Assembly: GCF_023094165.1 (NCBI RefSeq)
Contig: NZ_JALMDK010000001.1
Location: 1,240,001 to 1,304,000 of the forward strand
Direction of reading: 5' to 3'
Length of the DNA: 64,000 bases
Source: Crossiella sp. S99.2
Lineage (GTDB): Bacteria; Actinomycetota; Actinomycetes; Mycobacteriales; Pseudonocardiaceae
Positions 17,629-25,813 of this stretch are shown here, in pieces. Each line of letters starts with the position of its first letter. The first letter of the stretch is position 1. Made by a program: the position numbers and the translations under genes. The notes below the pieces were generated by a model, which was not told where the DNA came from, ran no database searches, and worked only from the letters and a program-made list of their open reading frames with translations.

Positions 17629-18809
17629 GGGTTCGGGGCGCTCCCCGTGCGGCCGAGCAGGTAGCGGGCGGTGTTGTCCTCGACCACGGAGAACGGGTTG
17701 TTGTTCCGGCGAGAGAGCAACAACAGCGGTGGCTCCGCGGTCAGGTCGGCCACATCGGTGAACGCGCCGACCCGTCGGGTCTCGGTGACCAGTACGAAGT
17801 CGTCGGCGCCGACCTTGCGCTCCACGTAGGCGACGCTGCGGGCGCCGCGTTCTCCTTCGAGCAGGGCGTGCGCGGCGCCGAGTACGCCCAGCGTCAGGCA
17901 TCCGCCCAACAGGAAGACGGTCGTGCCGTGCGCCAGGGTGAGGCGGCTGAACACGGCGAGGTCCTCCAGGAGTTCCTGGTGTTCGGTCCACCGGGGGCCC
18001 ATCGTCAAGTTGTCCAGGGTCGGGACCACCAACGGGTCGTCCTCGCCGAGTGGGTTCGGCTTGAAGTGGAACGGCAGGTGCGGCAGGAACTCGCGATACG
18101 TGGCATTCCACGGCGGTCCACCGGCCACGACCAGGATGTCGGCCCGGTTGTCGTAGTACTCCGAAGGTGCGAAGTCCCGCACGGTTGCAGCCGGGGCCAG
18201 CTGGGCGAACCTGCTCCGGAGGTAGATGAGCGTGTCGAGGTCGGCGAACTTGGCGTACCGCAGGTAGTTGCGGTCCTTCGACGAGGCGAAGTAGGGACGT
18301 TCCTGCTCCGGGATCTCCGAGCACACGATGTCCACCCGCGTGGACGGACCGAGCTTCCAGAACCCCGCGATGCTGTTGGGCTGGGACGTGTTCGTGTCCG
18401 GCCGCTCCGCAGTACCCAACGGCTCGGCACGGTCCGGCCCGCCGGCGAGGAGTTGGAAGGCGAGGGTGTCCAGCGCGTGTTCCGCGCGTCGGCGAACCGT
18501 CTTGAGTGCGCATTTCTGCACCGTGGCAAGGGATTCCTGACGCTCGGTCAGGGTTGGGAACCTGTGCGCCTTGGCCATGTTGAGGTCAGCCTCCGCGTAG
18601 ATCCGCTCGTCAACGCTGAGGCGCGTTACCGCACTCCGCAGCACCGCCACCAGGTGCTGCACCTCTTCGTGTGAGCCGACCCGGACGCCTTGGGGACGAA
18701 GGTGTTCGCGGATATCCTGGCCAAGGTCGAGTACCGCGGTCGGGTGTCCCAGGGCGGGTCCCTGACGGAGCTTCTTGAGCGCGGCCTTGACGACCTGGCT
18801 GGACAACAC
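17625..18809 (-). CDS. Conserved actinobacterial protein of unknown function, coupled to GT25
   Basis: About 394 residues if translation starts at the GTG at 18809; the frame is open to a GTG at 18974, so the start is uncertain. The N-terminal half is helical (DERIYAEADLNMAKAHRFPTLTERQESLA, then TVRRRAEHALDTLAFQLL), reminiscent of helix-turn-helix-like segments. The C-terminal half (from DIVCSEIPEQERPYFA) has alternating strands with ADILVVAGGPPWN, GTTVFLLGGCLTLGVLGAA and DDFVLVTETRRVG, suggesting a nucleotide-binding Rossmann-like fold. Three TGTCC motifs at 18811-18837 just upstream may be an operator. No reliable family name. Confidence 0.6.
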   Translation of the reverse strand: MLSSQVVKAALKKLRQGPALGHPTAVLDLGQDIREHLRPQGVRVGSHEEVQHLVAVLRSAVTRLSVDERIYAEADLNMAKAHRFPTLTERQESLATVQKCALKTVRRRAEHALDTLAFQLLAGGPDRAEPLGTAERPDTNTSQPNSIAGFWKLGPSTRVDIVCSEIPEQERPYFASSKDRNYLRYAKFADLDTLIYLRSRFAQLAPAATVRDFAPSEYYDNRADILVVAGGPPWNATYREFLPHLPFHFKPNPLGEDDPLVVPTLDNLTMGPRWTEHQELLEDLAVFSRLTLAHGTTVFLLGGCLTLGVLGAAHALLEGERGARSVAYVERKVGADDFVLVTETRRVGAFTDVADLTAEPPLLLLSRRNNNPFSVVEDNTARYLLGRTGSAPNP

Positions 18810-19069
18810 CTGTCCACAATATGTCCAGTCACTGTCCTGGTGACCAGGAACACGCCAACCGAATGGGCTGGTGGACAGCTCGGTGGTTGCGAAACGCTCC
18901 AGGGGATGGGCGGTCAACTCCTGGGCGGCGAGACAACTCGGCAACCGATGCTCCCGACGGCAGTCGAGGGCCACCCGTGTGCGCGGACGCGACGTGAAGC
19001 ACAGGTAGGGACCGCGGAACGCCTGTGTGGTGGTAGGCGGCGTAGGAGCGCGGTGTGCCCAGAGGATTC

Positions 19070-19327
19070 CTACTGCCGCTCAGGAGGGGCGAAGGTCCCG
19101 GCGTTCACGTTGTCGAGGAATGCCTCCCAGACGACACGGCCGAACGCCAGCGTCGGGCCGGAGCGGTTCTTGCTGTCCCGCACCCCGGCGGCGTTGCTGC
19201 TGAAGCCGACTTCGACGCAGTCGTTGTTGGGCGGGCGAGTTCTGGAGGACGTTCGCCACCTGGTGAAGGTGGTGTCGAGCGGGCAGTCAGGTTCGTGCTC
19301 GCGGTCCATCTCGCGCGTCATCCCCAT
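19070..19327 (-). CDS. DUF397 domain protein
   Basis: 85 residues; the core WRTSSRTRPPNNDCVEVGF...GVRDSKNRSGPTLAF...WEAFL is typical of DUF397. Such small proteins are usually encoded beside an XRE/DUF5753 regulator, as here (22 bases downstream of it), and can counteract or modulate it, in a toxin-antitoxin-like arrangement in Streptomyces. An internal ATG at 19309 is an alternative start. Confidence 0.8.
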   Translation of the reverse strand: MGMTREMDREHEPDCPLDTTFTRWRTSSRTRPPNNDCVEVGFSSNAAGVRDSKNRSGPTLAFGRVVWEAFLDNVNAGTFAPPERQ

Positions 19328-19349
19328 CCGGTCCGTTGCGGCGGTTCGT

Positions 19350-20204
19350 TCACAGCGACTTGGCGAGATCGACCAGGGTTTGACGGGTCTGTTCCGCTTT
19401 GGCGTGAGCCGCGTCGATCTGTTGTTCCCACAGCGTTTGGTAGCGCGAGACCCGGTCGCCCTTGACGTACTCGCCGTTGTCGTCGTGGTGTTCCAGGTAG
19501 ACGATATCGACCGCGGGCTCGGCGTCGTAGCGGAAGATCGTGTAGTCGTGCCCTTGGCCCATGTAGTAACCGGCGCGCCACGGCACCACCCGAAGCTCGA
19601 CGTTCGGCCGGTCCATGGTCTCGACGAGCTGCGCGATCTGGGCGCGTTGCACTACCCGGTCCTTGATGCGGTGCAACGCCGATTCGTCCACCAGGAACCA
19701 GAACCGCTGATGCAGGTTGTCCAGGACCGGCTGGCGCTCAAGTCGATCGGACACGCTCTTCTCGATCACGTCTGCGGGCAACGCGGGACGAACCGATTCG
19801 GCGTTTTCCCGCATGAGCGCCGCGGTCTGCAACAGACCGGGGATGGTCAGCGTCCGGTAGGAGAAGTACTTCTGACAGCTGCCTTCCATATCGATCAGCA
19901 GCTGGACGTGCTGGGGAAACCGAGTGGCGAACGAGCCCTTCGGCCTGCGCCGGCCGCTCTCTGCCTGCAAGTTCCGCGCGTACGCCTGGTCCGCGGCGCC
20001 GGCGCGGTAGAACTCCAGCAGTTTGTCCAGGTAGCGCGGCTTGACGCCCATGCCCGACTCGATGAGGGCGATCCCCTGCTGGGTGAGGTTCAGCAGTTTG
20101 GCGACCTCGTCCTGCTTCACGCCGGCGGTGTCCCGCAGCCTGGCGAGCAGGCGACCCAGGAGGATCTTCAGCACGGCGCTGGGAAGCTGAAGCTGCTCGG
20201 TCAC
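19350..20204 (-). CDS. XRE-family regulator with DUF5753 domain
   Basis: 284 residues from the GTG at 20204, which has AGGGAGG 8 bases upstream; starting farther upstream would run into operator sequence. The N-terminal helix-turn-helix (ARLRDTAGVKQDEVAKLLNLTQQGIALIESG) binds DNA; the DUF5753 part (IPGLLQT, ERQPVL, NVELRVVP, VYLEHHDDNGEY) makes up the rest. Forms a pair with DUF397 downstream. The palindromes at 20279 and 20344 lie in its promoter, consistent with autoregulation. Confidence 0.9.
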   Translation of the reverse strand: MTEQLQLPSAVLKILLGRLLARLRDTAGVKQDEVAKLLNLTQQGIALIESGMGVKPRYLDKLLEFYRAGAADQAYARNLQAESGRRRPKGSFATRFPQHVQLLIDMEGSCQKYFSYRTLTIPGLLQTAALMRENAESVRPALPADVIEKSVSDRLERQPVLDNLHQRFWFLVDESALHRIKDRVVQRAQIAQLVETMDRPNVELRVVPWRAGYYMGQGHDYTIFRYDAEPAVDIVYLEHHDDNGEYVKGDRVSRYQTLWEQQIDAAHAKAEQTRQTLVDLAKSL

Positions 20205-20278
20205 CAGGTGATCCTCCCTGCCTGCCACACATCGGACCTCGCAGCCTATCCGCAATTCACCCGTCTGGTAGCACCCGT

Positions 20279-20361
20279 AACTCTTGTACAAGTGTTACCT
20301 TCGATGTGCGGCGGAGTGGACCGCGGCCCGGTCGCCTTCCGATAACTCTTGTACAAGAGTT
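20279..20361. promoter_or_regulatory. Two palindromic operators upstream of the XRE/DUF397 operon
   Basis: AACTCTTGTACAAGAGTT at 20344-20361 is a perfect 18-base palindrome. AACTCTTGTACAAGTGTT at 20279-20296 is a near copy with one changed base. They are 65 bases apart start to start, about six helical turns, so a dimeric regulator could bind both on one DNA face and bend the region. The probable ligand is the XRE protein at 19350. The remaining 450 bases to the next gene (20362-20810) hold no supported gene. Confidence 0.65.
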
Positions 20362-20810
20362 AGAAGGTTTCAAGGCCCCGATCAGGGCTCCCCGCGCATC
20401 TGCACTACGTGGGCTGAAACTTGCGCCGGAGTGATCGGCGTAGCCCAAAAGGGGACAGCGGCGGGGTGAAACCGTTGCTGTGCAAGGAAAGAGCCTTGTC
20501 TGTCGACCGCGCCGCGGTTGTAGGCAAGGTCGAGCGCAGCCGAACGACGGCCCGGCCATGAACGCGGGTCTCGATCAGAGCCTCCCAGGCTGTCCGGCTT
20601 GCTCAATCAGACGGGCGACAGGCGGGATCGGCCACGGTTCTGCTCCGGTCTACCTGCCCTGTCGCACGGCGATGCCACGAGAGAAGTGGTTCCTCTGGGC
20701 AGCGCCGTTACCAGCAGCCGAAGGTTGGGACGGAGGCGAGCATCGTGCAGGACCTCGTGGGATTCGCTCGTTCAGACCGTCCTCGACCGGTGGGATCGAG
20801 GTGGGCGCCG

Positions 20811-21149
20811 ATGAGCACGGCAAACGAGGAACCCGATGGGCCAGAAGCATCGGATGTGGCCTGGTGGCGTTCCTGGAAAGACAAGCAGGTCCACGCCTTC
20901 GTCATCAGCGGATTGACCCCGGAGTCGAGGCCGACCGAGCTGATCGCCGTATGCGGTCACGTTGCGCCCCTCAATGTCATCGAGCCCACGAGCGCGGGTA
21001 TGCCGTGCGTTCTGTGCGTTGCGAAGGCCCCGGTCGTTGACCAGCAGTCGGCCGGCGGAGCGCCTGGCGAGGCTCCTGCCTTCACCGAGGTGGCCCCAGC
21101 GCCTGCTCAACGCAGGCAACTTGAGCGAGGTGATTCCGATGAGGGGTGA
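20811..21149 (+). CDS. Small protein with WW...HA motif and Cys pair, family unknown
   Basis: 112 residues; the ATG at 20811 was chosen for GAGG upstream, an earlier ATG at 20745 being less likely. Recognisable points are DVAWWRSWKDKQVHAF, then VCGHVAP and GMPCVLCV, so Cys and His residues could bind a metal. The last ~30 residues are low-complexity. The first motif recurs as FVWWKSTLDGEYHAL in the C-terminal part of the next gene. Function unknown; probably regulatory given the XRE surroundings. Confidence 0.5.
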   Translation: MSTANEEPDGPEASDVAWWRSWKDKQVHAFVISGLTPESRPTELIAVCGHVAPLNVIEPTSAGMPCVLCVAKAPVVDQQSAGGAPGEAPAFTEVAPAPAQRRQLERGDSDEG

Positions 21150-22065
21150 GCCTTGGCTGGACGAGTGGCATCTGCTCGGTGATGAACTGACCGCGGTGTT
21201 GTCGGTGATCGTCGACCTGGCCCTGTTCTGCGCGCCCGCCGTGGCCCGCTGGTTGTTCGGCCACCCGGTCGCGCGGGCAGCCGCGTGGGCAAAGGTTCAC
21301 CGAGCACACCGGCATGGAGCCGAATGCCGGGCCCAACGGTGTCCGGTCAGGCACCTCTGCGCGGAGTGCCCGGCAGCAGCTCGCCAACTTCCCCGCTCCC
21401 GTCCGAGCTGCCTCCCACAGCGCGTCGTCCCCCGGACGCGCCAGCTCGACGGGCCATGGGTGGCGACGGCGGTAGCCCCCACCGCCGTCGCCACCACCCC
21501 GGCTCCTCTCCTGGGAAAGGCGTGCGCCCAGCAACGGATGACGCCAATGGGGCCAGGAGAGGACGGGGACGGCCGTCGCGCGACGGCCGTCCCCACCCAG
21601 AGCGGCTCCGTCTGGCGCCGCGCTGGTCACATCGTGCAGGCGCACTCAGTGACGATGGTGGCCGCGACACCGGCCGCCGCTGGGGAACCCGTCTGTCAGC
21701 GACGCGTCCGGATCAGTCGAGAGGCGGCCGCGGCCGGGTCCGCGGCCGTCCTGATGTCGGCCGAGACGGCCGTCGAGAGCGGAAACAGCAGGGCGGGCGG
21801 CATGAGCGCCCACACCCCCGGTCTGATCGAGGACACTCACTTCGTGTGGTGGAAGTCCACTTTGGACGGTGAATACCACGCGTTGTGGTCCAAGGAGATC
21901 GCCGCCCCGCTCCAGGATTCGCTCTCTGCGATGTGTCAGCTGACCGCAGGGCTCGATGACTGGCCGGATCGGACTGGATTCCTGCTCTTGCCGGCGTGCG
22001 ACCCCTGCCTCCGGTTGGCGAGCAAGGTTCCCTGGCCGCAGCAAGGGATCGAGGTCACCCGATGA
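21139..22065 (+). CDS. Unrecognised protein, or two fused/adjacent small genes
   Basis: The frame from the ATG at 21139 (GAGG upstream, overlapping the previous stop) is open for 308 codons. Residues 1-50 include a hydrophobic helix (LTAVLSVIVDLALFCAPAVARWLFG) and 70-85 a Cys/His cluster (CRAQRCPVRHLCAEC). Residues ~95-215 are low-complexity and span two perfect hairpins. From an internal ATG at 21802 (MSAHTPGL) the sequence becomes normal again and resembles the gene at 20811 (WWKS...EYHAL...C..C). The real arrangement may be a short membrane protein ending near the hairpins plus a separate 87-residue protein at 21802-22065. Confidence 0.4.
   Translation: MRGEPWLDEWHLLGDELTAVLSVIVDLALFCAPAVARWLFGHPVARAAAWAKVHRAHRHGAECRAQRCPVRHLCAECPAAARQLPRSRPSCLPQRVVPRTRQLDGPWVATAVAPTAVATTPAPLLGKACAQQRMTPMGPGEDGDGRRATAVPTQSGSVWRRAGHIVQAHSVTMVAATPAAAGEPVCQRRVRISREAAAAGSAAVLMSAETAVESGNSRAGGMSAHTPGLIEDTHFVWWKSTLDGEYHALWSKEIAAPLQDSLSAMCQLTAGLDDWPDRTGFLLLPACDPCLRLASKVPWPQQGIEVTR
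21459..21594. repeat. Two perfect hairpins in tandem
   Basis: 21459-21495: 15-base-pair stem (ggtggcgacggcggt) with a 7-base loop. 21565-21594: uninterrupted 30-base palindrome (ggggacggccgtcg arms). Both lie within the doubtful middle of the open frame 21139-22065, which is more typical of terminators than of coding sequence. Confidence 0.6.
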
Positions 22066-22265
22066 CCGAGAGTGAGACCGCGGTCCCCGAAGGCGGGGGC
22101 TACGGCCACGACGTTAAGAACCACCTCCCGGGAGGGCTTGTCTTCGCCTGGTGCAACCAGGTGTTCCCGGCGGGCGACGGCCCCACGGTCGGCCCCTGTC
22201 CGCAGTGTGGACGGGTGCGCCAGGCCCTGTTGGAGACCGACGCCGGCAATAGCGGCACCCATTGA
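22062..22265 (+). CDS. Small zinc-ribbon-like protein
   Basis: 67 residues with an ATGA overlap onto the previous stop. WCNQVFP and GPCPQCGRVR give one Cys plus a CPxCG knuckle, a probable zinc-binding ribbon. Part of the run of short translated genes from 20811; function unknown. Confidence 0.55.
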   Translation: MTESETAVPEGGGYGHDVKNHLPGGLVFAWCNQVFPAGDGPTVGPCPQCGRVRQALLETDAGNSGTH

Positions 22266-22288
22266 CCAGACCCACTACGGAGTAAGGA

Positions 22289-22783
22289 ATGTCCCCGACG
22301 ACCGAAGTCCTCCTCGGCCGACGCCGACGTCAGGTCGCAGCCGAACTCGCTACCAGTTTCGCAGCCGCGGGAGAGCCAGCCATCAGGCAGTTCGCACAGA
22401 CAGTCAACCGGTATCCGACGTTGGTGCGGCGGCTGCTTGCGGAGGCAGGGGTTTACAACGAAGCCGCGTGCCTGGGCATGTCCGAGGCGGAGATCCAGGA
22501 GCGTGTACGCGTCAGGTTCTGCGGCGGCGCCACGATCGGCATGCTCAGCTACGCGACGGGGATCGACCGGCGAGTCATTCAGCGGACCCTCGTGGAGGGC
22601 GGTGTCATCGCCGTCGTGCCGCGGCAGCCGGTACCGACCCGCCTGGCCGAGGATTTCGTCAAGGCATACCGGGACGGCGCCAGCATTCGCACGGTGGGAA
22701 GGCAGTTCGGGTGGACCTTTTCGGTCGTCCGCACCCAGCTCGTCAAAGCGGGAGTCGTCCTGCGCCCGCGCGGTCGGCGATGA
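22289..22783 (+). CDS. Helix-turn-helix protein with repeated HTH-like units
   Basis: 164 residues. Three successive helix-turn-helix-like segments are visible: IRQFAQTVNRYPTLVRRLLAEAGV, GATIGMLSYATGIDRRVIQRTLVEGGV and GASIRTVGRQFGWTFSVVRTQLVKAGV, each ending in a G-V turn. Such multi-HTH proteins resemble the DNA-binding part of resolvases or transposases, but no catalytic domain is present. It may be a small DNA-binding regulator of mobile origin. GGAG lies 8 bases before the ATG. Confidence 0.65.
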   Translation: MSPTTEVLLGRRRRQVAAELATSFAAAGEPAIRQFAQTVNRYPTLVRRLLAEAGVYNEAACLGMSEAEIQERVRVRFCGGATIGMLSYATGIDRRVIQRTLVEGGVIAVVPRQPVPTRLAEDFVKAYRDGASIRTVGRQFGWTFSVVRTQLVKAGVVLRPRGRR

Positions 22784-22945
22784 AGCTGGCCAGGTGAAAG
22801 CCATGCAGAGAAATGATCTTGACTACGGACCTTCGATGCTGGCTGGCCGACCGCGGCGATGCATACATCCGAAACCGGAGCACACGCGATTCCGGCCGTG
22901 CTGGGAGAGCCAGGACAACCGCGTCAGTCGAACGGAGTGCACCTC

Positions 22946-23812
22946 ATGAGACCAGTCCCCAGCAAGGTGCGTCACCTGCCAGCCGAACTGCGGGCACTGC
23001 GCGAGGACAGGACGCTGACCTTGCAGAAAGCTTCCGCGGCAGTCGGTTTCTCGCTGACGAAGCTCCAGCGAATGGAGACTGGTAAGCGCGGCCTGCACTA
23101 CGACGACGCCGCCAAACTGTTCGCCTTCTACCAGGTACCCGAGGCTCGATCTGAACGCATGCTCGCTCTGCTTGCCGACCTCGGCGACCCCGGTTGGTGG
23201 ACGAAGTTCAGAGCCAAGCTGCCAGAACCCTGGCGCCAGGAGATACCACTGGAGGATGAGGCCGAGGTCATCCGTGACTACAGCCTCGGCTTCGTGCCTC
23301 GCCTGCTTCAGATCCCCAGGTACGCCGATGCCCTGTTTGCTGACCTCCAACCGTACCTGTCGCAACGCACCCGGGAGGTCCTGGTCGGCGTTCAGACGAC
23401 CCGACAGTCCATCCTGAACCGACTGGATGTGCGGTTCCATTTCCTGATCGACGAAGCCGCGCTGCGCATGGTCGGCAGTCCGCATGTACAGGAAGAGCAG
23501 TTCCGGGCGCTGATTGCCGCAGCGAACCGACCCAACGTGACGGTGCAGATTGTGCCATTCGGCGCTGGTGCGCACCCCGGTCTGGCCGGGGCGATGGTAC
23601 TGCTGAAGTTCATCGGCGCACCGACGATGGCCCGCATGTCGGAAGCAGAAGGTTTTCGCGACTCCGACTCGACCGTGCGAACGGCGTGGCACGCGTGGAA
23701 CGCCATCTCCGGCCGCGCGTCATCGGAGGTTGCGACCAATCACTTGCTCTATCACCGGCTCAGCGCGCTGAGCGCGCAAACAGGCCAGTCGAATCTGAGC
23801 ATCGTGCAGTAG
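22946..23812 (+). CDS. XRE-family regulator with DUF5753 domain (second)
   Basis: 288 residues from the ATG at 22946 (GGAG upstream). HTH at about 10-60 (LRALREDRTLTLQKASAAVGFSLTKLQRMETG), DUF5753 from about 90 (GFVPRLLQIPRYADAL, RQSIL, PNVTVQIVPFGAGAHPGLAG). Unlike the first XRE gene there is no DUF397 partner directly downstream; the next gene is the DegT-fold protein. This suggests the two are functionally linked or that the partner was lost. Confidence 0.88.
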   Translation: MRPVPSKVRHLPAELRALREDRTLTLQKASAAVGFSLTKLQRMETGKRGLHYDDAAKLFAFYQVPEARSERMLALLADLGDPGWWTKFRAKLPEPWRQEIPLEDEAEVIRDYSLGFVPRLLQIPRYADALFADLQPYLSQRTREVLVGVQTTRQSILNRLDVRFHFLIDEAALRMVGSPHVQEEQFRALIAAANRPNVTVQIVPFGAGAHPGLAGAMVLLKFIGAPTMARMSEAEGFRDSDSTVRTAWHAWNAISGRASSEVATNHLLYHRLSALSAQTGQSNLSIVQ

Positions 23813-23892
23813 TCGGCGGGCGGTCGAGATGTTCTTGCCCCAGAACGAATTCCGCATCGTGATCTCTACCCGACAGAGGCAGGTGGTACGGC

Positions 23893-24990
23893 ATGAGTTC
23901 GCATTCGTGGGGACTCCTTCGCGAAGTGGTGGAGGCTATGCCCTGCGGTGCAACCACTTCGCAGGTTGATCGTTATGAGGTCGAACTCGCTCGCTTCTTC
24001 CACGCACCGCATGCTGTCGCAGCGGCCAGTGGAACTGCGGCACTCCACTGTGGACTGAACGTCCTCGGCATTGGTATCGGGGACGAGGTGCTGGTGCCGG
24101 CCGTCGCACCGATGAGTTCGATCGCGCCGGTCTGTTACGTCGGTGCGGTGCCAGTGTTCGTCGACTGCGGCCCCAGCGGCGCGGGTGTGGACCTGGAAGA
24201 CCTCGAAGCCAAGATCACCGTGAGGACCCGAGCACTGCTGCTGGTCCACCAGTGGGGTCGCACTGGCGATCTCTGCCGCATTGTGGAACTGGCCGGAGCC
24301 CGCGGGCTGCGGGTGATCGAGGACGCCACCCACGCGGTGGGCACCCGGATTGACGAGGCGTACGCAGGCACGTTCGGAGATGTTGGCTGTTTCTCCACCC
24401 ACGACGGCAACCTGCTGTGGTCCGGCGAAGGTGGCTTCCTGCTCACCCATGACGAGGGTCTGGCCGAGCAGTGCCGCCACTTGCGCTCCCACGGCGCCAG
24501 CACGACCGAGCGGGGAAGGTCGCTGTCCGCAGTGGGCTTCAGCTACCGGCTGGCCGAACCACTGGCCGTGATCGCCCGCACCAACCTGGCCAACCTGGCG
24601 GAAGTACTTGGCGAGCGCCAACGCGCCACCGAGCTGCTGACCGACCTGCTCCGGGATGTGCCTGGGCTCACGATCAGTGCCCCCGATGGCCCGGAGCGAT
24701 GGAACGGGCACAGCCCGCTGTTGCGGATCGGTTTGGAACGCCCGCGGGAGTTCAGCGCCTACCTGTCCACGACGCATGGGGTGGCCAACAGCATCGGCAG
24801 TCACCGGCTGACCGCTGCCGATCAGGCACCGGCATTCGTCGAGCACGTTCGCCGCCGGCAGCCCTGCCTGCGGGCACGGGCGGTCGTGGATACCACGTTG
24901 GCGATCAGCCTTGTCGAGAACACCACCGAGGACGACCTGCACCAGATCGCCGCCACGGTCCGCGGTGAGGCCGTCCGCTGGAACCAGTAG
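23893..24990 (+). CDS. DegT/DnrJ/EryC1/StrS-fold protein without the PLP lysine
   Basis: 365 residues, near the usual length of the sugar aminotransferase family. It has the SGTAALHCGL phosphate-binding motif, the DEVLVPAVAPMSS region and the cofactor aspartate in VIEDATHAVG. The Schiff-base lysine segment, normally S-F-H-x-x-K-x-x-x-x-G-E-G-G, reads FSTHDGNLLWSGEGG, placing Asn where Lys should be. GDP-4-keto-6-deoxymannose dehydratase (ColD) has His at this place and uses PMP, so a PMP-dependent or non-catalytic role is possible. It may bind a nucleotide sugar or sense a ligand. Follows the second XRE gene at 80 bases. Confidence 0.8.
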   Translation: MSSHSWGLLREVVEAMPCGATTSQVDRYEVELARFFHAPHAVAAASGTAALHCGLNVLGIGIGDEVLVPAVAPMSSIAPVCYVGAVPVFVDCGPSGAGVDLEDLEAKITVRTRALLLVHQWGRTGDLCRIVELAGARGLRVIEDATHAVGTRIDEAYAGTFGDVGCFSTHDGNLLWSGEGGFLLTHDEGLAEQCRHLRSHGASTTERGRSLSAVGFSYRLAEPLAVIARTNLANLAEVLGERQRATELLTDLLRDVPGLTISAPDGPERWNGHSPLLRIGLERPREFSAYLSTTHGVANSIGSHRLTAADQAPAFVEHVRRRQPCLRARAVVDTTLAISLVENTTEDDLHQIAATVRGEAVRWNQ

Positions 24991-25036
24991 TCCAGCAACA
25001 AAAATGTTCCAGCTCGCAGACAATTCGGGAGCAGTA

Positions 25037-25324
25037 ATGAACGAGTCGGCTGACCAGTGGCGAGAAGTGATTATTTTTCCTCTTGGCGATTTTGCTTTTG
25101 CTCAGTCTGCTGAACAAGCTGACCGGGCACCGTGGTTGACTATAGTGGCCAGAACGCGACAAATAGTCATCTGCCCGTCGGATCCGGCTCGATTCACTCA
25201 GGCTGACCTGGTAGTGGTCGAGGAGCTTCGTCGAGCCATGCAGGCGCTTTATGATCAGGGATTCCGATATCTGGCCGCCCGCGGAGAACTGCCCGGTCCG
25301 GACTCGGTGCCGCCAATCGGGTGA
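25037..25324 (+). CDS. Unrecognised small protein of AT-richer composition
   Basis: 95 residues from the ATG at 25037 behind GGGAG. It reads MNESADQWREVIIFPLGDFAFAQSAEQ, then hydrophobic strands (WLTIVARTRQIVICP) and a helical end (LVVVEELRRAMQALYDQGFRYL). The first 100 bases are much richer in A and T than the neighbourhood, suggesting a foreign origin. No family recognised. Confidence 0.5.
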   Translation: MNESADQWREVIIFPLGDFAFAQSAEQADRAPWLTIVARTRQIVICPSDPARFTQADLVVVEELRRAMQALYDQGFRYLAARGELPGPDSVPPIG

Positions 25325-25423
25325 GAGCAACCCCTCAGTCGTGCCCAAACCGGAACCAGTCGGCCGCGGCCAGCGGTCTGCGTTACTGTGACCGGCGGGG
25401 AGTGTGTGAGTAGGGGGTAGGGG

Positions 25424-25813
25424 ATGAACGAGCTGGCTGGCTACTACGACCGGTGGGAAGACAAGTCGCCACCGCCAAGCGGCGGCGACTTGACGATCAA
25501 GGTGAGTCGTGAGCAGGTCCTCCAGGCGTACTCGATCTTCAAGAACGAAGGCGACCGGCTCCGGTACGAGCTGGGAAAGCTGCAGGACAAGCTCCGAGTC
25601 CCGCCTTGCGGTGGCGATCCGGTCAGCGAGGACACCGCCAAGGCGATGACCTGGAAGTTCGTCGATGCTCCTGACTCCTACTACCACCGTTACCTGGGGT
25701 TGGCGCAGAGCTTCCTGGCGACTGCGGAGCAGCTTCAGCGAACGGCCAAGGAGTATGGGTTCACCGATGAGGACATTGCCGGTTCGCTGAAGGGGTACAA
25801 GCGCATTGACTAG
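25424..25813 (+). CDS. ESX-cluster small helical protein
   Basis: 129 residues, mostly helical (EQVLQAYSIFKNEGDRLRYELGKLQDKL, then AKAMTWKFVDAPDSYYHRYLGLAQSFLATAEQLQRTAKEYGF). The size, two-helix look and position at the head of a type VII cluster suggest a WXG100-like or accessory substrate, although no clear W-x-G motif is present. The next gene begins at a TTG inside its final codons. Confidence 0.65.
   Translation: MNELAGYYDRWEDKSPPPSGGDLTIKVSREQVLQAYSIFKNEGDRLRYELGKLQDKLRVPPCGGDPVSEDTAKAMTWKFVDAPDSYYHRYLGLAQSFLATAEQLQRTAKEYGFTDEDIAGSLKGYKRID

Noticed and set aside
16900..18513. 537-residue protein on the minus strand including the GT25 domain
   Set aside because: The N-terminal ~295 residues are Arg/Pro-rich and lie antiparallel-frame over the well-supported upstream gene. 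The GT25 motif begins right after the GTG at 17628.
20382..20606. Short minus-strand gene in the 20.4-20.6 kb gap
   Set aside because: No recognisable motif or ribosome site, and it crosses the operator region's flank.
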